A DNA stretch of 64,000 nt, from positions 5,926,466-5,990,465 of the forward strand of contig CM035358.1 in the NCBI GenBank assembly GCA_020137815.1, in the 5' to 3' direction. Source of the stretch: Hormiphora californensis (taxonomy: Eukaryota; Ctenophora; Tentaculata; Cydippida; Pleurobrachiidae). The notes beneath the pieces were generated by a model. It had not been told where the DNA came from and did not search any database. It saw only the letters and a program-made list of their open reading frames with translations. The position numbers and the translations under genes were made by a program. Positions 11,903 to 35,280 of this stretch are shown here, one piece after another (position 1 is the first letter of the stretch; the number at the start of each line of letters is the position of its first letter).

Positions 11903-13248
11903 TCCCTCTCCCGCTCAGCTGTCGACACCTCCAAGACCTGCTTCGCGGTCCAGGCGGCTTGCGGCTTTGGAATGTACACTTGCACTATATCGATTGAACA
12001 CACCCACATATATTATTTTGGAGGGTTCCACATAATACATAATCCAAACCGTCAGAGCATTGGCCTGGCCCTATTCACATCCTGGTATAAATTACTTCTT
12101 TACAGTTTGAAAAAAAGAAACACGCGATACATCTCTCTACAAATGCATTCTTCCAGTTGTAGAAAAGTCCTGTCAGAGCATTGGCCAGACCCTAGCCTAT
12201 TATTGTCATTTCTTTCGGAGAACAACGATCAGAGCATTGTTCTGACAGAAGAATTATAGATTCAAGATTCAAGATTCAAATTAAAAAGTATTCAACAGTA
12301 TTTAACAATACATACTATTATTGTCATCTAACTATAGGTAATAAGGTGGGAGTAGGTCGTAGGAGGGGTAGAGAGAGGGCCAGGGGTCAGAGGGCCGGGG
12401 TAAGTGATGGGTTGAGAGGAATGGTATATGGGTATCTCACTCTTCACTCTTCACTGAAGACTTCAGGTCTGTTATATTTATGGAATGCACCTGTTTATGC
12501 AGTAAAGGAGAATTCCCTTCATTTATTCATATCTCATCTCCTGGCGCGCTCTCTCTTTGCTTTGGCATGAACTGTGTACACATGGGTATATGTCATGAGC
12601 TCTTGAATCCAGCTTGTAGTATCAGAATAGTATATTCTGAGAATACTGTGAAGAATTTCTGGTACATATTGACACATTTCCGGCCTGGATTCACATTTGT
12701 TCCATGTACATTATCGATATGTGTACTGCTGTAGCACTGGTAGCGCACGTGTATGACATACACATGGCCTATGTACAGAACACAGTGTGAATTTGTGTGG
12801 TGACGGGTCCATTTCGAAAATGAGTTAACTAATTGTACCGACTGTCAGTAATTAAAGTTGTAATGTGTTCACATACACTTGTTTTGCTGTGATAGGTTTT
12901 CGTTGAGTTCTATTGTCATCGAGATGTATAATTCCATTGAATCTAAAATTCTAAAAGTTAGTCCTCACGTTATATGCGACACATGACTATTATAATAGCA
13001 GTAACATGCTCTAGAATAAGTGGAGGTCAAGTACCTACTATACTGCTACTCGTTAATTATTCTATGAGTTAACTATTCAGCATGTAATGGGTCCTATTCT
13101 AGAGCTTTTTATATCTCAGCAAAATAGTTCGCACGTTCCCGGTTTCCTGTCAATTTCCAATTTCTTTTTTTTTCTCTCTCTCTTTTGTTCTATCTCTTTC
13201 TCTCTCTCTCTTTCTCTCTCTCTCTCTCGCTCTCTCTCTCGCTCTCTC

Positions 13249-13300
<52 letters not shown>

Positions 13301-14015
13301 CAGAGAAAGAGAGAGAGAGAAAGAAAAGTATAATTAAGGAAGGAGGCTGCGGATGAAATTATAATTCTAATTTCGTCTAAAAAGCGCGTGTCCTAAGTAT
13401 TGAGATAGATTTTGCAGCCCCCGGCAGCCCCTTTGTCTGTTTTGCGGCAGTTCAATACATCAGACGTACTACTGAAAGTTTCGTAAGTACAGTCCAGCAG
13501 TGGAACTAAAAGTTCTTTTGACCTCTGGAGACCGGACTAGGAAGTAGCAGCTGTGCCAAGTTTAGAAAGTACTGAATTTGTTTCTTTGATAGACCTGCAG
13601 GGACAACACCCAACAATTTTAAACTGTTTTCCCGAATAGAGAAAATGACTGCTCAAACAATTTATAAAATGAACTGCATAAAGAAGCTTTGTTATTTTGA
13701 TCTAGCCTGCAGGAGATCGGAGAATCACAATTCTATATTTAAACTGCAATCGATTCATCATACTCAAAACTTTTCAACAATTTTCCATTTTGCGTACTAA
13801 ATCATTTTCCAAAATTAGTTATGAATAGACCTAATTAATGATTATCTCTCATGTTTCCCGTTGTCTTTATCTCCCCTCTCTGATCTGTCTCTGTCTCTGT
13901 CTCTGTCTCTGTCTCTGTCTCTGTCTTTGTCTCTGTCTCTGTCTCTGTCTGTCTCTGTCTCTCTCCCAGATAGATAGAGAGAGAGAGAGAGATAGTAGAG
14001 AGAGAGAGAGAGTGT

Positions 14016-14064
<49 letters not shown>

Positions 14065-14754
14065 CCTCTCTATCTATCTATCTATCTCCCTATCTCTCTG
14101 TGTCGTCTAGGAAACTGCATCATTATATCGGTGCATAGCCAGTGCGTGTCGATTGTAACTCGCACTCCATTTCCGTTAAGCTACATTCGTCTCGGCAACA
14201 TGAGTAACTTGTTAGTAGAGTGTGTTCATCGCAATAAATTCATTCATCTTAATATTAAATGTGTAGAGTCCGCTAGTTTGCCGTAGTGTTACACCGTTAT
14301 TCCTCTTGTCTCCTGTCAGAGCATTGGCCTGAGAACCGTGCATGATCAGAGCATTGTCAGCTGACACCCTATATCTTTACCATAAACTATCCAAGTTCTT
14401 CAGTTTATAACAGCTCGTATATTTAGTACAATTTTAGGACGTTTTTGTGGTCAGGGCCTTATGCTTCATTCCTTAGTGCTGTTAATTACTTTCCAATTAA
14501 GCAAATTATGGTTTTCTCATTTCGTTATGAAAAAATACATTCGATTCGTATTCTAAAAATTGTTTTTTAGATTTGAAAAGTTTTTAGACAATGACCTGTT
14601 TCTTTAGCAGATATTTAACGAATATTTAATATTTTGATACAAAGACAGTAGACACAAAGTAGACTTTCTAAACGTATCTCCATGATAGGTCTATTAGAAG
14701 AAGGTTGAGACGCGTGGTGGTATAATTGTGAGGATCAGTATGTATTGTTGAGGG

Positions 14755-16811
<2,057 letters not shown>

Positions 16812-19071
16812 ACCAGGCATGAATTAGTGAATTATCATTTCGCCCGAACTGTTTAAGGGTACGCTAACCAAAATTTTTTTTCGAGTGCAGGGAAATCTCT
16901 CACCGTAGGGTTGTAGGCCATGCCAAGGAGACCTCAAATATGCAATTTGAGCTCTCAAGTCGAATTCATATTTTTGCTACAGCTGCTTGAAAAATGAACT
17001 GTAAATACGTTTTTGGCATCTCAAAAAAATTTTTTAAAGATAGAAGCATGAAAATTTGGGGATTTGAAGAGGACATGAAGGGGAATAACCACAAAAATTT
17101 TTTTGCAATCCGAGCTGATTTCCGGTCCCGAGATGGATTTCTTTTTTTTCCACTTTAACGCCCTATTTGGCAAAGTTCCGAAAACATGTGAAAGCTGTAA
17201 ATTGGTGAAAAGTTTCGTCTAACGATTATCTAAGTGGCCATAAATTTTGGGCGTGTCCTTATTTGAGATAAGCTGTACAGAGTTTTTTTGTGAAAGCCGT
17301 CATTTCAGAAATAAATAAATTGCCTGTATCTCAAAAACGGCTGATCGTAGAGACCTGAGACTATGCTTAAACGATTCAGAAGGTCCGATTTTGGGTGGGT
17401 CTTCTGAGAGACATTTTGCTCCTACTTCAACCGTTTTTGCTGTAATTGCGAAAAACAAAAAACCATCTTCGCCATCGTGGATTTTTTGTGATTTTGTTTT
17501 TGGTGATTATAGGGACCCCATATGGACCAAATAGTGAAGGAATTAGCTTGTTACACATTTTTCCATAGTTTCGGTCCTTTTCTTAGCCACAATTCCCTAA
17601 TTACAGGATATTGGAGTTTAGCTTTTGCCCTTTTCCATAGAATTTGTTTTTCGCAATTACAGCAAAAAACGGTTTGCAGTAGGAGCAAAATGTCTCTCAG
17701 AAGACCCCCCCAAATCGGACCTTCTGAATCGTTTAAGCATAGTCTCAGGTCTCTACGATCAGCCGTTTTTGAGATACAGGCAATTTATTATTTTCTGAAA
17801 TGACGGCTTTCACAAAAAAAACTCTGTACAGCTTATCTCAAATAAGGACACGCCCAAAATTTATGGCCACTTAGATAATCGTTTAGGCGAAACTTTTCAC
17901 CAATTTACAGCTTTCACATGTTTTCGGAACTTTGCCAAATAGGGCGTTAAAGTGGAAAAAAGAAATCCATCTCAGGACCGGAAATCAGCTCGGATTGCAA
18001 AAAATTTTTTGTGGTTATTCCCCTTCATGTCCTCTTCAAATCCCCAAATTTTCATGCGTCTATCTTTAAAAATTTTTTTTTGAGATGCCAAAAACGTATT
18101 TACAGTTCATTTTTCAAGCAGCTGTAGCAAAAATATGAATTCGACTTGAGAGCTCAAATTGCATATTTGAGGTCTCCTTGGCATGGCCTACAACCCTACG
18201 GTGAGAGATTTCCCTGCACTCGAAAAAAAATTTTGGTTAGCGTACCCTTAACTGGACTATGTTATTTGGGACGGGTAACGTTCGGTTATCTGTATGGAAA
18301 CGAACCTCAAAGCAAAAACTGTTAATTTTAGAGGTACCCAAAGACTTTTTGATGGAATGATACATTTGATTATTTGAATTCTTGAAACTTTGAGATCAGT
18401 CTATTCCATTATCACATTATTCTGCAGCAGTCGGAGGTTCAGGAAAAAGGATTTTCCCGGACCTGGATATGTGCAGTTTGAAATTGAATGAGTGTACATT
18501 TTGTATACAATATACATTGTACATTGGCGCGCGTGTACAATGTACAAAATGACATTTACTCAACTTGAGTCTCGAGTGAAATGGCCCAATTAGACTGCAA
18601 GTGCATTATCAGAGGTATTGGTTCAGAGCATATGTACAGACTTATAACAGTGGTCAGTGCAAGATTGAAGATTAACTTGTGTCCATGTTGCAGTGACCCA
18701 TGTATAATTCCAAGTCGAGGTACGGCCACGAGATCTGTGCCCCATAATTTCATGTCAAGGTAAATGCTGTCAATGACAACTCTCCATATTTTCAGCGCGC
18801 CGCGCCTCCCACACCGTGAGGGCGCGCGGTACAACGCGGGAGGACAGAGACTCAGCTGGGAATCACTGAGGGAGGGGGTGGGGGGGGGGGGGGGTGTGTG
18901 CCGGTTCAGGGATCTTAAATCTTGATCATAGGATAAAACATAGAACAATACTCGTGAATTTGTTACACAAAACATAATTATACAACAACAATTTATACAT
19001 TAACGCATTCAAAAGAACGTTACAATTACACATCTGAATTCTGAAAATAAAATAAAGTTTCACTGCTCTTT
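16812..19071. other. Intergenic region dominated by a foldback element
   Basis: Apart from the 1.39-kb foldback described separately (16,857-18,247), the remainder (18,252-19,071) shows no supported exon. It contains a G-run (18,880-18,893) and a small TGTACAATGTACA-type inverted repeat near 18,510-18,550. Confidence 0.6.
16857..18247. mobile_element. 1.39-kb foldback element with TTAA target site, piggyBac-like
   Basis: The ends GGGTACGCTAACC and GGTTAGCGTACCC are exact inverted repeats, each bordered by TTAA (16,853-16,856 and 18,248-18,251). TTAA duplication is the hallmark of piggyBac insertion. The arms extend about 600 bp (16,857 to about 17,460, and about 17,646-18,247) with few differences, around a spacer of about 185 bp. 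No transposase is encoded, so the element is non-autonomous. Confidence 0.85.
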
Positions 19072-27509
<8,438 letters not shown>

Positions 27510-27534
27510 ACTATTGGGATAGAAAGATTGGGAT

Positions 27535-27609
27535 AGAGAGAGAGAGAGAGCGAAATAGAGAGATAAATGGAGAGAGATGGACTTGGATAGATGGGGATAG
27601 AGATAGTTG

Positions 27610-27690
<81 letters not shown>
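27535..27690. repeat. (GA)n tract beside the first SPATA22-like exon
   Basis: In the minus-strand transcript this is (CU)n just before the acceptor of exon 27,444-27,510. With the tract at 27,350-27,437 it brackets the exon with complementary sequence. Confidence 0.92.
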
Positions 27691-27692
<2 letters not shown>

Positions 27693-28427
27693 TGGAAGAT
27701 AGAGAAGACATAATATTACTAACAAAAGGCTTTAGAGTATCACGATCATCGATGATCGAATTGGAGTGCACTGATCCTATGAGAAGGGGATTATTTAGAG
27801 TGAAAGGAATGGTAAAAAAGAAGCAAGAGAGAAGGGGTAAGAAGATAGGAGGGAATGGGATAAAAGGATAAAAATTAACCAACGCACCCATAGCAAAATA
27901 ACAATAAACTGTTTAGTGTTTGGATCAGAGAAAATTTATTCCTTAATTTTGCATGGGAAACATTGCAACTGTTTACTGAAGCATTTCATAAATCTCAGTC
28001 CTGAACGGTCATGATGAAAAGATGTGAGATGTACAGCAGCTGTAGAGGGAGATGGATAGAGGGAGATGAATAGAGGGAGATGGATAGAGGGCTTGAAGGA
28101 TAGAGGGAGATAGAGGGAGATGAATAGAGGGAGAAGGATAGAGTAGTAGGGAGATGGATATAGACTGGGAAGGCAGATAAAATGAGACATAATAAGAATG
28201 TGCGAATGTTCAGACAGTAACATACTCAATTGTAACTGAGCTGAAATAGAAGAATAAGGAAATACACAGGGGGTCAAGACGGTGAAAAACAGGCGCCAGT
28301 GCAGGACTGTGAGGCGGGGGAATTCAAACTAAATGTGTTACTTCAAAAAACTCATATATAAAGCCACAGTGTTACTTGGTAACTTGCTTCTAACAACTTA
28401 TTTCAATCTTGGAGATGAAATATAGAA

Positions 28428-28520
28428 TACAGTCGGACCCCGATTTAACGGCACCCTGATCGGGGAAAGGGTTTTGTCCAGTAAATCGGGGTGTCCGCTA
28501 AATCGGGGTCAAATACTGTA
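28428..28520. mobile_element. pogo/Tigger-like MITE
   Basis: Starts TACAGTCGGACCCCGATTTA and ends near CGGGGTCAAATACTGTA; CGGGGT is repeated internally. Confidence 0.7.
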
Positions 28521-28730
28521 TATTTCATCTCTTCGATCTGATTAAAAAGCATAAACAGACACAATTTTTCACGGAAAAATGACTTCTTCATAATACAATA
28601 CTTTAACTAAAAAATACCTAAAGAATATATAATTGCTGTGTGTCTCATACATCTATTACATCGATCTGCAAACAATAATCCTAAACAAAACAACAATACC
28701 AGAAACCTTTTCTCAAGCTACATTGTATAA

Positions 28731-28855
28731 TACAGTTGGACACCGAGTTACCGTAACCCTAATTTTCAGGTCGGCTAAACTTCCCCGATGTATGGAATTT
28801 AAACAAATTCACCCCGATATACCGGACATTGGAAAAAAACCGGCGTCCGACTGTA
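28731..28855. mobile_element. pogo/Tigger-like MITE
   Basis: TACAGTTGGACACCGAGTTA at the left and GGCGTCCGACTGTA at the right are imperfect inverted repeats with TA ends. It is the second copy within 400 bp. Confidence 0.65.
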
Positions 28856-28940
28856 TCTCAAATCACAAATTTCTCTCTACATATATCTCTCGCTCTTCCT
28901 CTCTATCTTTCACACACAATGAGTACCTCTCAAACCAATA

Positions 28941-29734
28941 TAGTAGAGTCGATAACTACATCGACCTCTCCCAATTGTTTCAGTTTTTGTCACATCTGTT
29001 TGGAGCCTCGACACGACCTCTAAACAGGTGTTACTTTTTCACAAACTGTTTTCATCTTGGTGTAATCAGCAGTTGAAATGTTGCTAATCATAACAAAAAC
29101 CTGACTAAATTTTTTCAACTTGGGGTAAAACCATGGGTGTCAAAAGTTAGGTCTAGGTCCCCTGAGTAACCATCCGGAGACTCTAAGAGATATTTCAAGC
29201 CGTTCTCCCGTAATCATTAATCCCGGTGGAGAAAAAAAATACAATGCGGACGTACGTGAGCGCTGGCAGGCTGTTTACATGTTATTGTATGTCTCTCACT
29301 CTCTCTGGAAAAACCGCACGTGCGGTTGCGCCGCGCGAGATAACTCTTTCTCAAGGGGGAGAAAAGAGAGAGACGCACATTAACGTTATACATTAAAGTT
29401 GAGGTTGTAGGCAATTGCACGTACGTCCATACTCAAATATGTGCTCTACCGGGATTAATGATTACAGGAGAACGGCTTGAAATATCTCTTGGAGTCTCCG
29501 GATGGTTACTCAGGGGACCTAGACCTAACTTTTGACACCCATGGTTTTACCCCAAGTTGAAAAAATTTAGTCAGGTTTTTGTTATGATTAGCAACATTTC
29601 AACTGCTGATTACACCAAGATGAAAACAGTTTGTGAAAAAGTAACACCTGTTTAGAGGTCGTGTCGAGGCTCCAAACAGATGTGACAAAAACTGGAACAA
29701 TTGGGAGAGGTCGATGTAGTTATCGACTCTACTA
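28941..29734. mobile_element. 794-bp foldback element with arms of about 285 bp
   Basis: The left arm starts TAGTAGAGTCGATAACTACA; the right arm ends TGTAGTTATCGACTCTACTA. The arms (28,941 to about 29,226 and about 29,448-29,734) are almost identical inverted copies. The spacer carries its own smaller inverted pair (GGACGTACGTGAG and GCACGTACGTCC). Long terminal inverted repeats of this kind occur in Mutator-like and foldback elements; no transposase is visible. Confidence 0.82.
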
Positions 29735-30310
29735 ATACTATTGGTACGATAATCACACGGCAATCTTGTAACCCCTTACCTAAACACGGCCATGCAATGG
29801 ATTATATTTTTACCCAAAGGAAATTGTCACACCTTTACAGTATAACACACAGGAGTTTAAAAGTACCCTATCTTATGGTAACCATGGTAACCATGGTAAC
29901 GATAAAGGGTAACCGAGTTACCTCCTCATACCAGATCTGACTCTACAAAAAGTGAGTTATTACATTCACGCAAAATTCCTTTTGGACAGCTCAAAGTTCA
30001 TATGTACTGCTTATGCAGCGAGACTGTATGAGCAGATCCAAATATATTCTTCGCTTCAAGTTACTATCACAAATACGGTTTCTCCTTCGAAATAATCACT
30101 CTCACTTAGTCTTTCCAAACAGATACATTTTAATAACTTATATATAAGTTACAAAAAATATTCCACGCCAACGAAAGCCGAATCTCAATCATGCTCTCAC
30201 GCACACTCACTGACCGTTAGCTAACGCGTGACACTCCGCTACACTCTTTACACCTCTCACGCGTGACACGTGAACCCAATCTCACGCGTGATCCCTCCCA
30301 ACGCGTTATA

Positions 30311-33300
30311 TCATTGGATGGCTGACGTGACGTCACAAGTATAACTTTTATTCTGATCTACGTCCACGATTTCCTCAGTCAACCAAAAACCCTCGTCTTC
30401 AGCATCATCAGCAAACTCCATGTGGGCCAGCTTTCCAAAGATTCTATAGTGCCTGGGGAGATGTTAGAAGATACCTTAACATGATCGAGTAGAGAAGAGA
30501 AATGGGAAGTGGGAAGCAATTCGGCTAGCACTGTTACAAAACTATTTACAAATAGAGTAGTAGAGTATGGTTGAAACAGAGCAATCGCTTGTTCTGCAAC
30601 CAAACAACTGAATAAGTATATCCCTACCTCTTCAGAACAGATAGAGTAGAGTGAAGGGAGTCAAGTAGTGCATAAATATTCTGTTCGATAATAGTGTATT
30701 CGTGATGAAGCTTCTCCTTTAGTCGATAACTCTTGTGGGTGAGGATATAGGTACTGAGGTCGGCTATTGCATGCTGCAAAAATACATTCTCCTCTTGATT
30801 CCACTGCTCTCCCATCATCTGAATCAAAGGGATTGTGTATTTAGATCTCTCCCCTAGTTAAAGTAACAATCTTACCACTACCACCTCACAATTTCTCCAT
30901 CCCTACTTTTACCGTGGAATCTTTGACAAAGAGAAGCTGTGAGATATGTTCATCAGACTTTTCCAGCTGGTTCGCTGTCTGTTTTAAATCCTGTACGTTC
31001 TGGTGTGCTTTAGGGATCCACGCATCGTAGAAATTCTGAAATGTGGAGCAAGTTATTGCTGGCGTAGATGGAATCATGAGAGGTTTCTATATAGTTCTCA
31101 TTGACACTAAAGCTTAGACAATGTCTTACCCAGAGGAGAATTGAGAAAGGGAAAGAGCATTATATATTTTATACACATACTATTCTAAGAGCTACCATAA
31201 AGAATATATATATTTGACTAATTGTACCAGCCTTTACCAGGGAGAGAGGGAGAGGGAGAGAGAGAGTGAAAGAGAGTATAATACCAGACCTGCAATTCAA
31301 CAGTCAGCCTTGTCTCCTGCTACCAAACACACTCTCTGACGTTTCTATCCCTCTAATACTCCTCTCTTTTCTTCCCCCTCTATCTTTCTCTCTTTTTCTT
31401 TTACTCAGGGTATAATAATTTTGCATAATATTATGAATATAATATGTGAGTTCCTAATTGGTCTGTCTGAGCCGGCTGCTGGGGGGAGGGGGCGGGCTTC
31501 CTTGTCAGCTTCTGTCCCCTACACACCCCTGCAGCAATTAGCACCAGTCACCGCAGAAACTTTTCAGGGGATTTACCACTACCATCATGACCTTATTGGT
31601 TGGACGCCATGCCAATAAGGGGGTGGCCCTCCCAGTACTTCCAGTCCGACCCCACTCCCCACTCCCCGCCCATCATCTCCCATCATCTAATACCTTGATA
31701 TAATGAGTCTAATAGTACCTCATACCTTGATAAGTCGAATAGTACTCCTCAGCCAGTTGATGCATGTTTCCCCATACAGCTCAAACTTGATCTTCATCGA
31801 AATGGTCAACTTGTGATGTCGGATCACCACACTCTGCTTCACCCGCTTATTATGCCGGAGAGGGACCACGTGTGCTTGTTGCTCAAACAAAGGGTGAAAG
31901 GTGTCCCGGATTTGAGCGATGACACTACAGAATTGTTGGCTCTTTTCTGTTATCTCTCGGACCTCCTGGAAATATAATTGTTGGAAAATTAGCTGAATGG
32001 GAATTAGAAGCAATACTATTGGAAGGGTATTAATAGGGATTATTAGGGATAGGAGAGGGGTATTATAGTAGAGTTCCTATTAAGGAAGGGATGAACACAT
32101 GCGTGGAAAAGAATATATTGGGTGGGTGCTTCATGGGAAAGGAAATTTGCTTGGGAAAGGTAGAGCTGAGTGTATATAAGGGCTGGTAGGGACTGTTAAA
32201 CACACATGTACTATTAGGATTTCTCTACTACATAACAGGTGTTAAAATATATTCCCTTTCGATTTTCTCTCGCTGTTTTCTCCATATATGAGACTCGATT
32301 AACTTTTTTACTCACTTCTTCTTTTTTTCCAATTCTCTCAATCCCAGATTCCAGAAAAAGGGCACTACAGCTGCAGCAGCACTCGGCCATATATTTTATC
32401 TCTGTTATCTCTGTTATCTCTCTCAGCCCCCTTTTAAAAGCCACTTTCGCAAATTTCTCATTATTCTGCAATTCCCATTTTATCATCCCGTTCAATTCCC
32501 TAATCTTCCACAAAGTTGGTTTACATACAATGACATATAAATGTTTGGTGGAAAAACAAAATTTGTCAACAATCAACCCCGACTAACCTCGTTCATGACG
32601 AGGTATAAATATGAATGCGTGAGATGATTAAAGGGCAATTTTGTTGGCCAATGAAAATATAAATCGTTTCTCACCTGAAACATCTCCATCTCATCGAGAG
32701 AATCGTTCATCTGGCTACCTCCAGTTTTACTGCTGCACGGCTGTTGTTCATCTAACTGTGACCTATCGAGATAAAAAGATAGAGAGATAGAGATGGAGAG
32801 ATCGAGATAGGGAGACTGACAGACTGAGACTGTTGTTCATCTAACTGTGACCTATCGAGATAAAAAGAAGGAGAGATAGAGATGGAGAGATAGAGACAAG
32901 GAGACTCACAGACTGAGACTGTTGTTCATCTAACTGTGACCTATCGAGATAAAAAGATGGAGAGATAGAGATGGGGAGATGGAGATAGGGAGACTGACAG
33001 ACTGAGACTGTTGTTCATCTAACTGTGACCTATCGAGATAAAGGGATAGGGAGATGGCTACTGTGAGAAAGAGAGACTAAGAGGAAGACTAAGAGAGGGG
33101 AAAAGAGATAGGAGAGACGGGCGATTACTGATTAGGTGCAGTTCCCGCAGTTGGACTAGAAAAGAAGCAAGTGAGAAAGAGGGCTGGGTTAAATTTGATT
33201 ATAGATAACAGAAGCAGTAGCAATAGGATAAAATGTGTCATATATGTGCAACTTACCTAGACAGACTAAGGAGAAAGGGAGTGAGAAAGATGTGTGAGCT

Positions 33301-33574
33301 AGAAAGAGAGAAACAAAAATAAACATAATTATTTTCAAGAAAGCTACAGGAGCCAGTACGTGCAAAAAGGAGAAAGTGTAAAACATACCGGGCGTCGAAA
33401 AATACGCCTGAATGTGACAGTAAAACATAACTAACTAATGACACCGTAACTCACTTTCTCATTTTGCCACTCGATCCGGAAGATTCACCACTTCCCCCGG
33501 CGAGATAGTTGTTGTACTTCACCAGAGGTTCTCCAGTCTCCGCTTGGTTAACCATGGTCGCCATGCGCACTGGA
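30311..33574 (-). CDS. Predicted helical protein, eight exons, family not recognised
   Basis: Exons (5' to 3'): 33,455-33,574, 33,129-33,155, 32,675-32,762, 32,316-32,465, 31,726-31,965, 30,913-31,035, 30,628-30,818 and 30,311-30,443 (TGA at 30,311-30,313). Every junction has GT-AG ends and matching phase. The first visible Met gives MATMVNQAETGEPLVKYNN; a further 5' exon is possible because an acceptor precedes it. The total is about 350 residues. The N-terminus is Ser/Gly-rich and probably disordered. The 31,726-31,965 exon (EVREITEKSQQFCSVIAQIR and onward) and the next two exons are rich in amphipathic helices with several His and Trp residues (WIPKAHQNVQDLKQTANQLE). The C-terminus is acidic (FADDAEDEGFWLTEEIVDVD). 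I do not recognise a family or catalytic motif. Confidence 0.66.
31688..31750. repeat. Tandem duplication of an exon end and splice donor
   Basis: TACCTTGATA followed by AGTCTAATAGTACCTCA (31,691-31,720) is repeated as TACCTTGATAAGTCGAATAG with following TACTCCTCA (31,724 onward). On the minus strand both copies contain ATCAAG|GTAT, the donor of exon 31,726-31,965. Confidence 0.75.
32743..33045. repeat. About 88-bp tandem repeat spanning a splice acceptor
   Basis: Four copies of a unit with CTGTTGTTCATCTAACTGTG and ACCTATCGAGATAAAAAG. In the minus-strand gene this is a TATCTCGATAG acceptor followed by GTCACAGTTAGATGAACAAC, the start of exon 32,675-32,762. All three extra copies keep the AG and the first exon bases. 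Confidence 0.92.
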
Positions 33575-33606
33575 CTAGAGAGAGAGATTCATGTGGATAG
33601 ATAGGG

Positions 33607-33727
<121 letters not shown>

Positions 33728-34920
33728 GAAAGGTGTAGGGGAGAAAGAGACAGGAGGTAAGGCTACAATAAAATATGTCAGAAAGCATACAAGTGCTATA
33801 ATAACTCAACTAGGCTACATATTGCATAAACATGTGAAGCGCTACAGGCAACCAGAAGTACAGTTTTGGCTGCGACAATTATAACATACTTTGTAATAAT
33901 AAAAATCAAATTAAACTTCTCAAGTTAGCGTGATTTAAGGGCCCCTGGACCTTCGTGAATGGTCGGTTATTCTGTTACATGACAGGCCATTCACTGGTAA
34001 ACACGGGTCTGAAAGGAGGCCTTTATGAGAAATCTTCAGTGTCATCCTCTCTCGAGTCACTATATCTAACTTTTTCGAGCAGGCGCCAGGCGTGAGTAAC
34101 GGGTATCTACAGTGTGGGACCAGTTAATCAGTTATTCCCCCAGTTTGATAAGTCCAGTTAATATATGGTTTTCCATACATTGTCTTTTAACCAGAATTGT
34201 TCGTGTGCGAGTATGGGCGGTAGAAAAGCGCGGAATATTAGCATTATTACCCAAGTAGGAATAAAAATTAAGTCTAAAGGTTCCTTCACCCCATCGTGGC
34301 ATTTCTGATTTCATGAAGCAAATCGTACCATGTTAAAAATCTTAAACCAGCAAAGTCGTGGAGATTGCCGACTGTAGAAATAATTCGATACAGTGATACA
34401 CTTCCACTATAGAAATTAGTTACCAGTGACCGGTGCAGCGTGACGACTGTTGATTCCCAAAAATAATTCGCAAAATAAAACCAGTGGTTAGGGTCGAATC
34501 ACTGGTTTTATTTTACAGTAATAAAAGATGCACAGCATGAATGTCTCGCAGACCCGCAATTCATTATTCAGGTACTTTGATACGGTTTAGTTAAAACTTT
34601 GACCCAAAAGGTAAGACAGTGCAGAATGTTTTTAGTTTTTGAAAATTCACGAACCCCAACACCGATTGGCATCACTTTTCAGCAGCGAAGCCCGAAGGAG
34701 AAGCTGCCGAAGAGAGAAGGGGGTAATCGTATGTAGAGTTAAACGCGATGAGTCTCATACACATTCGATCATTTGGCAAACGTTGCTGGCCCCCGCAGCG
34801 CGGGATAAGGCAGCGCTTTTCAACCCAGATTTCAACGCTGACCTAAAAATTTTTTTTTTAATTCTAAAAAAACGGCCATCTTGAAAAGTTTCGACACGAC
34901 TGAGCGGCGACCACGCGCGC

Positions 34921-35280
34921 GTTCAGCTCAGTTTCAAAATTGCGCGGCTCGTGCCGCGTCAGCGCAATCCAAATTTATTCGCGTAGCGCAGCTCAGCTAT
35001 CGAAGAAGTAAAATAGCTCAAATAAAAAGCTTAAGTCCATAAGGAACCATAATAAAGTTCAAGAGCCTCCAAGAGCGCACCAGGTCCAAGAGCACACCAG
35101 GACGGGCGACGTTAAAATCTGGGTTCCTTGTCACGCGCAAAACCAGAATTTACGCCGCGCGACAGCGCGCGCCGTTTTTTTCGATTTCAGAAAATCACAG
35201 CTCAAAAGATTTTGACTTTTTGAAACTTTTTTTCCAAAAGTTCCCAAAGTGAAAAAAGAAAGTAAAAAGTGAAAAAAAAC
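34921..35280 (+). repeat. Direct repeat, copy 1
   Basis: Begins GTTCAGCTCAGTTTCAAAAT and matches 36,638 onward through GCCGACAAGAGGCCTTCAGA near 35,291, with a few indels. Confidence 0.85.

Larger units (their letters stand above)
27511..30310. other. Intergenic region with MITEs and a foldback
   Basis: No supported exon. It contains the (GA)n tract at 27,535-27,690, a degenerate AGAGGGAGATGGAT repeat (28,045-28,160), two pogo-like MITEs (28,428-28,520 and 28,731-28,855), a 794-bp foldback (28,941-29,734) and a triple GGTAACCAT motif (29,878-29,901). A 5' untranslated exon or promoter for the SPATA22-like gene probably lies just upstream of 27,510. Confidence 0.55.

Noticed and set aside
32590-32670. 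Additional exon ending at the strong donor-like GAACGAG|GTTAGT
   Set aside because: No acceptor lies between it and the preceding donor at 32,675, and the 32,675-32,762 and 32,316-32,465 exons already join in phase.
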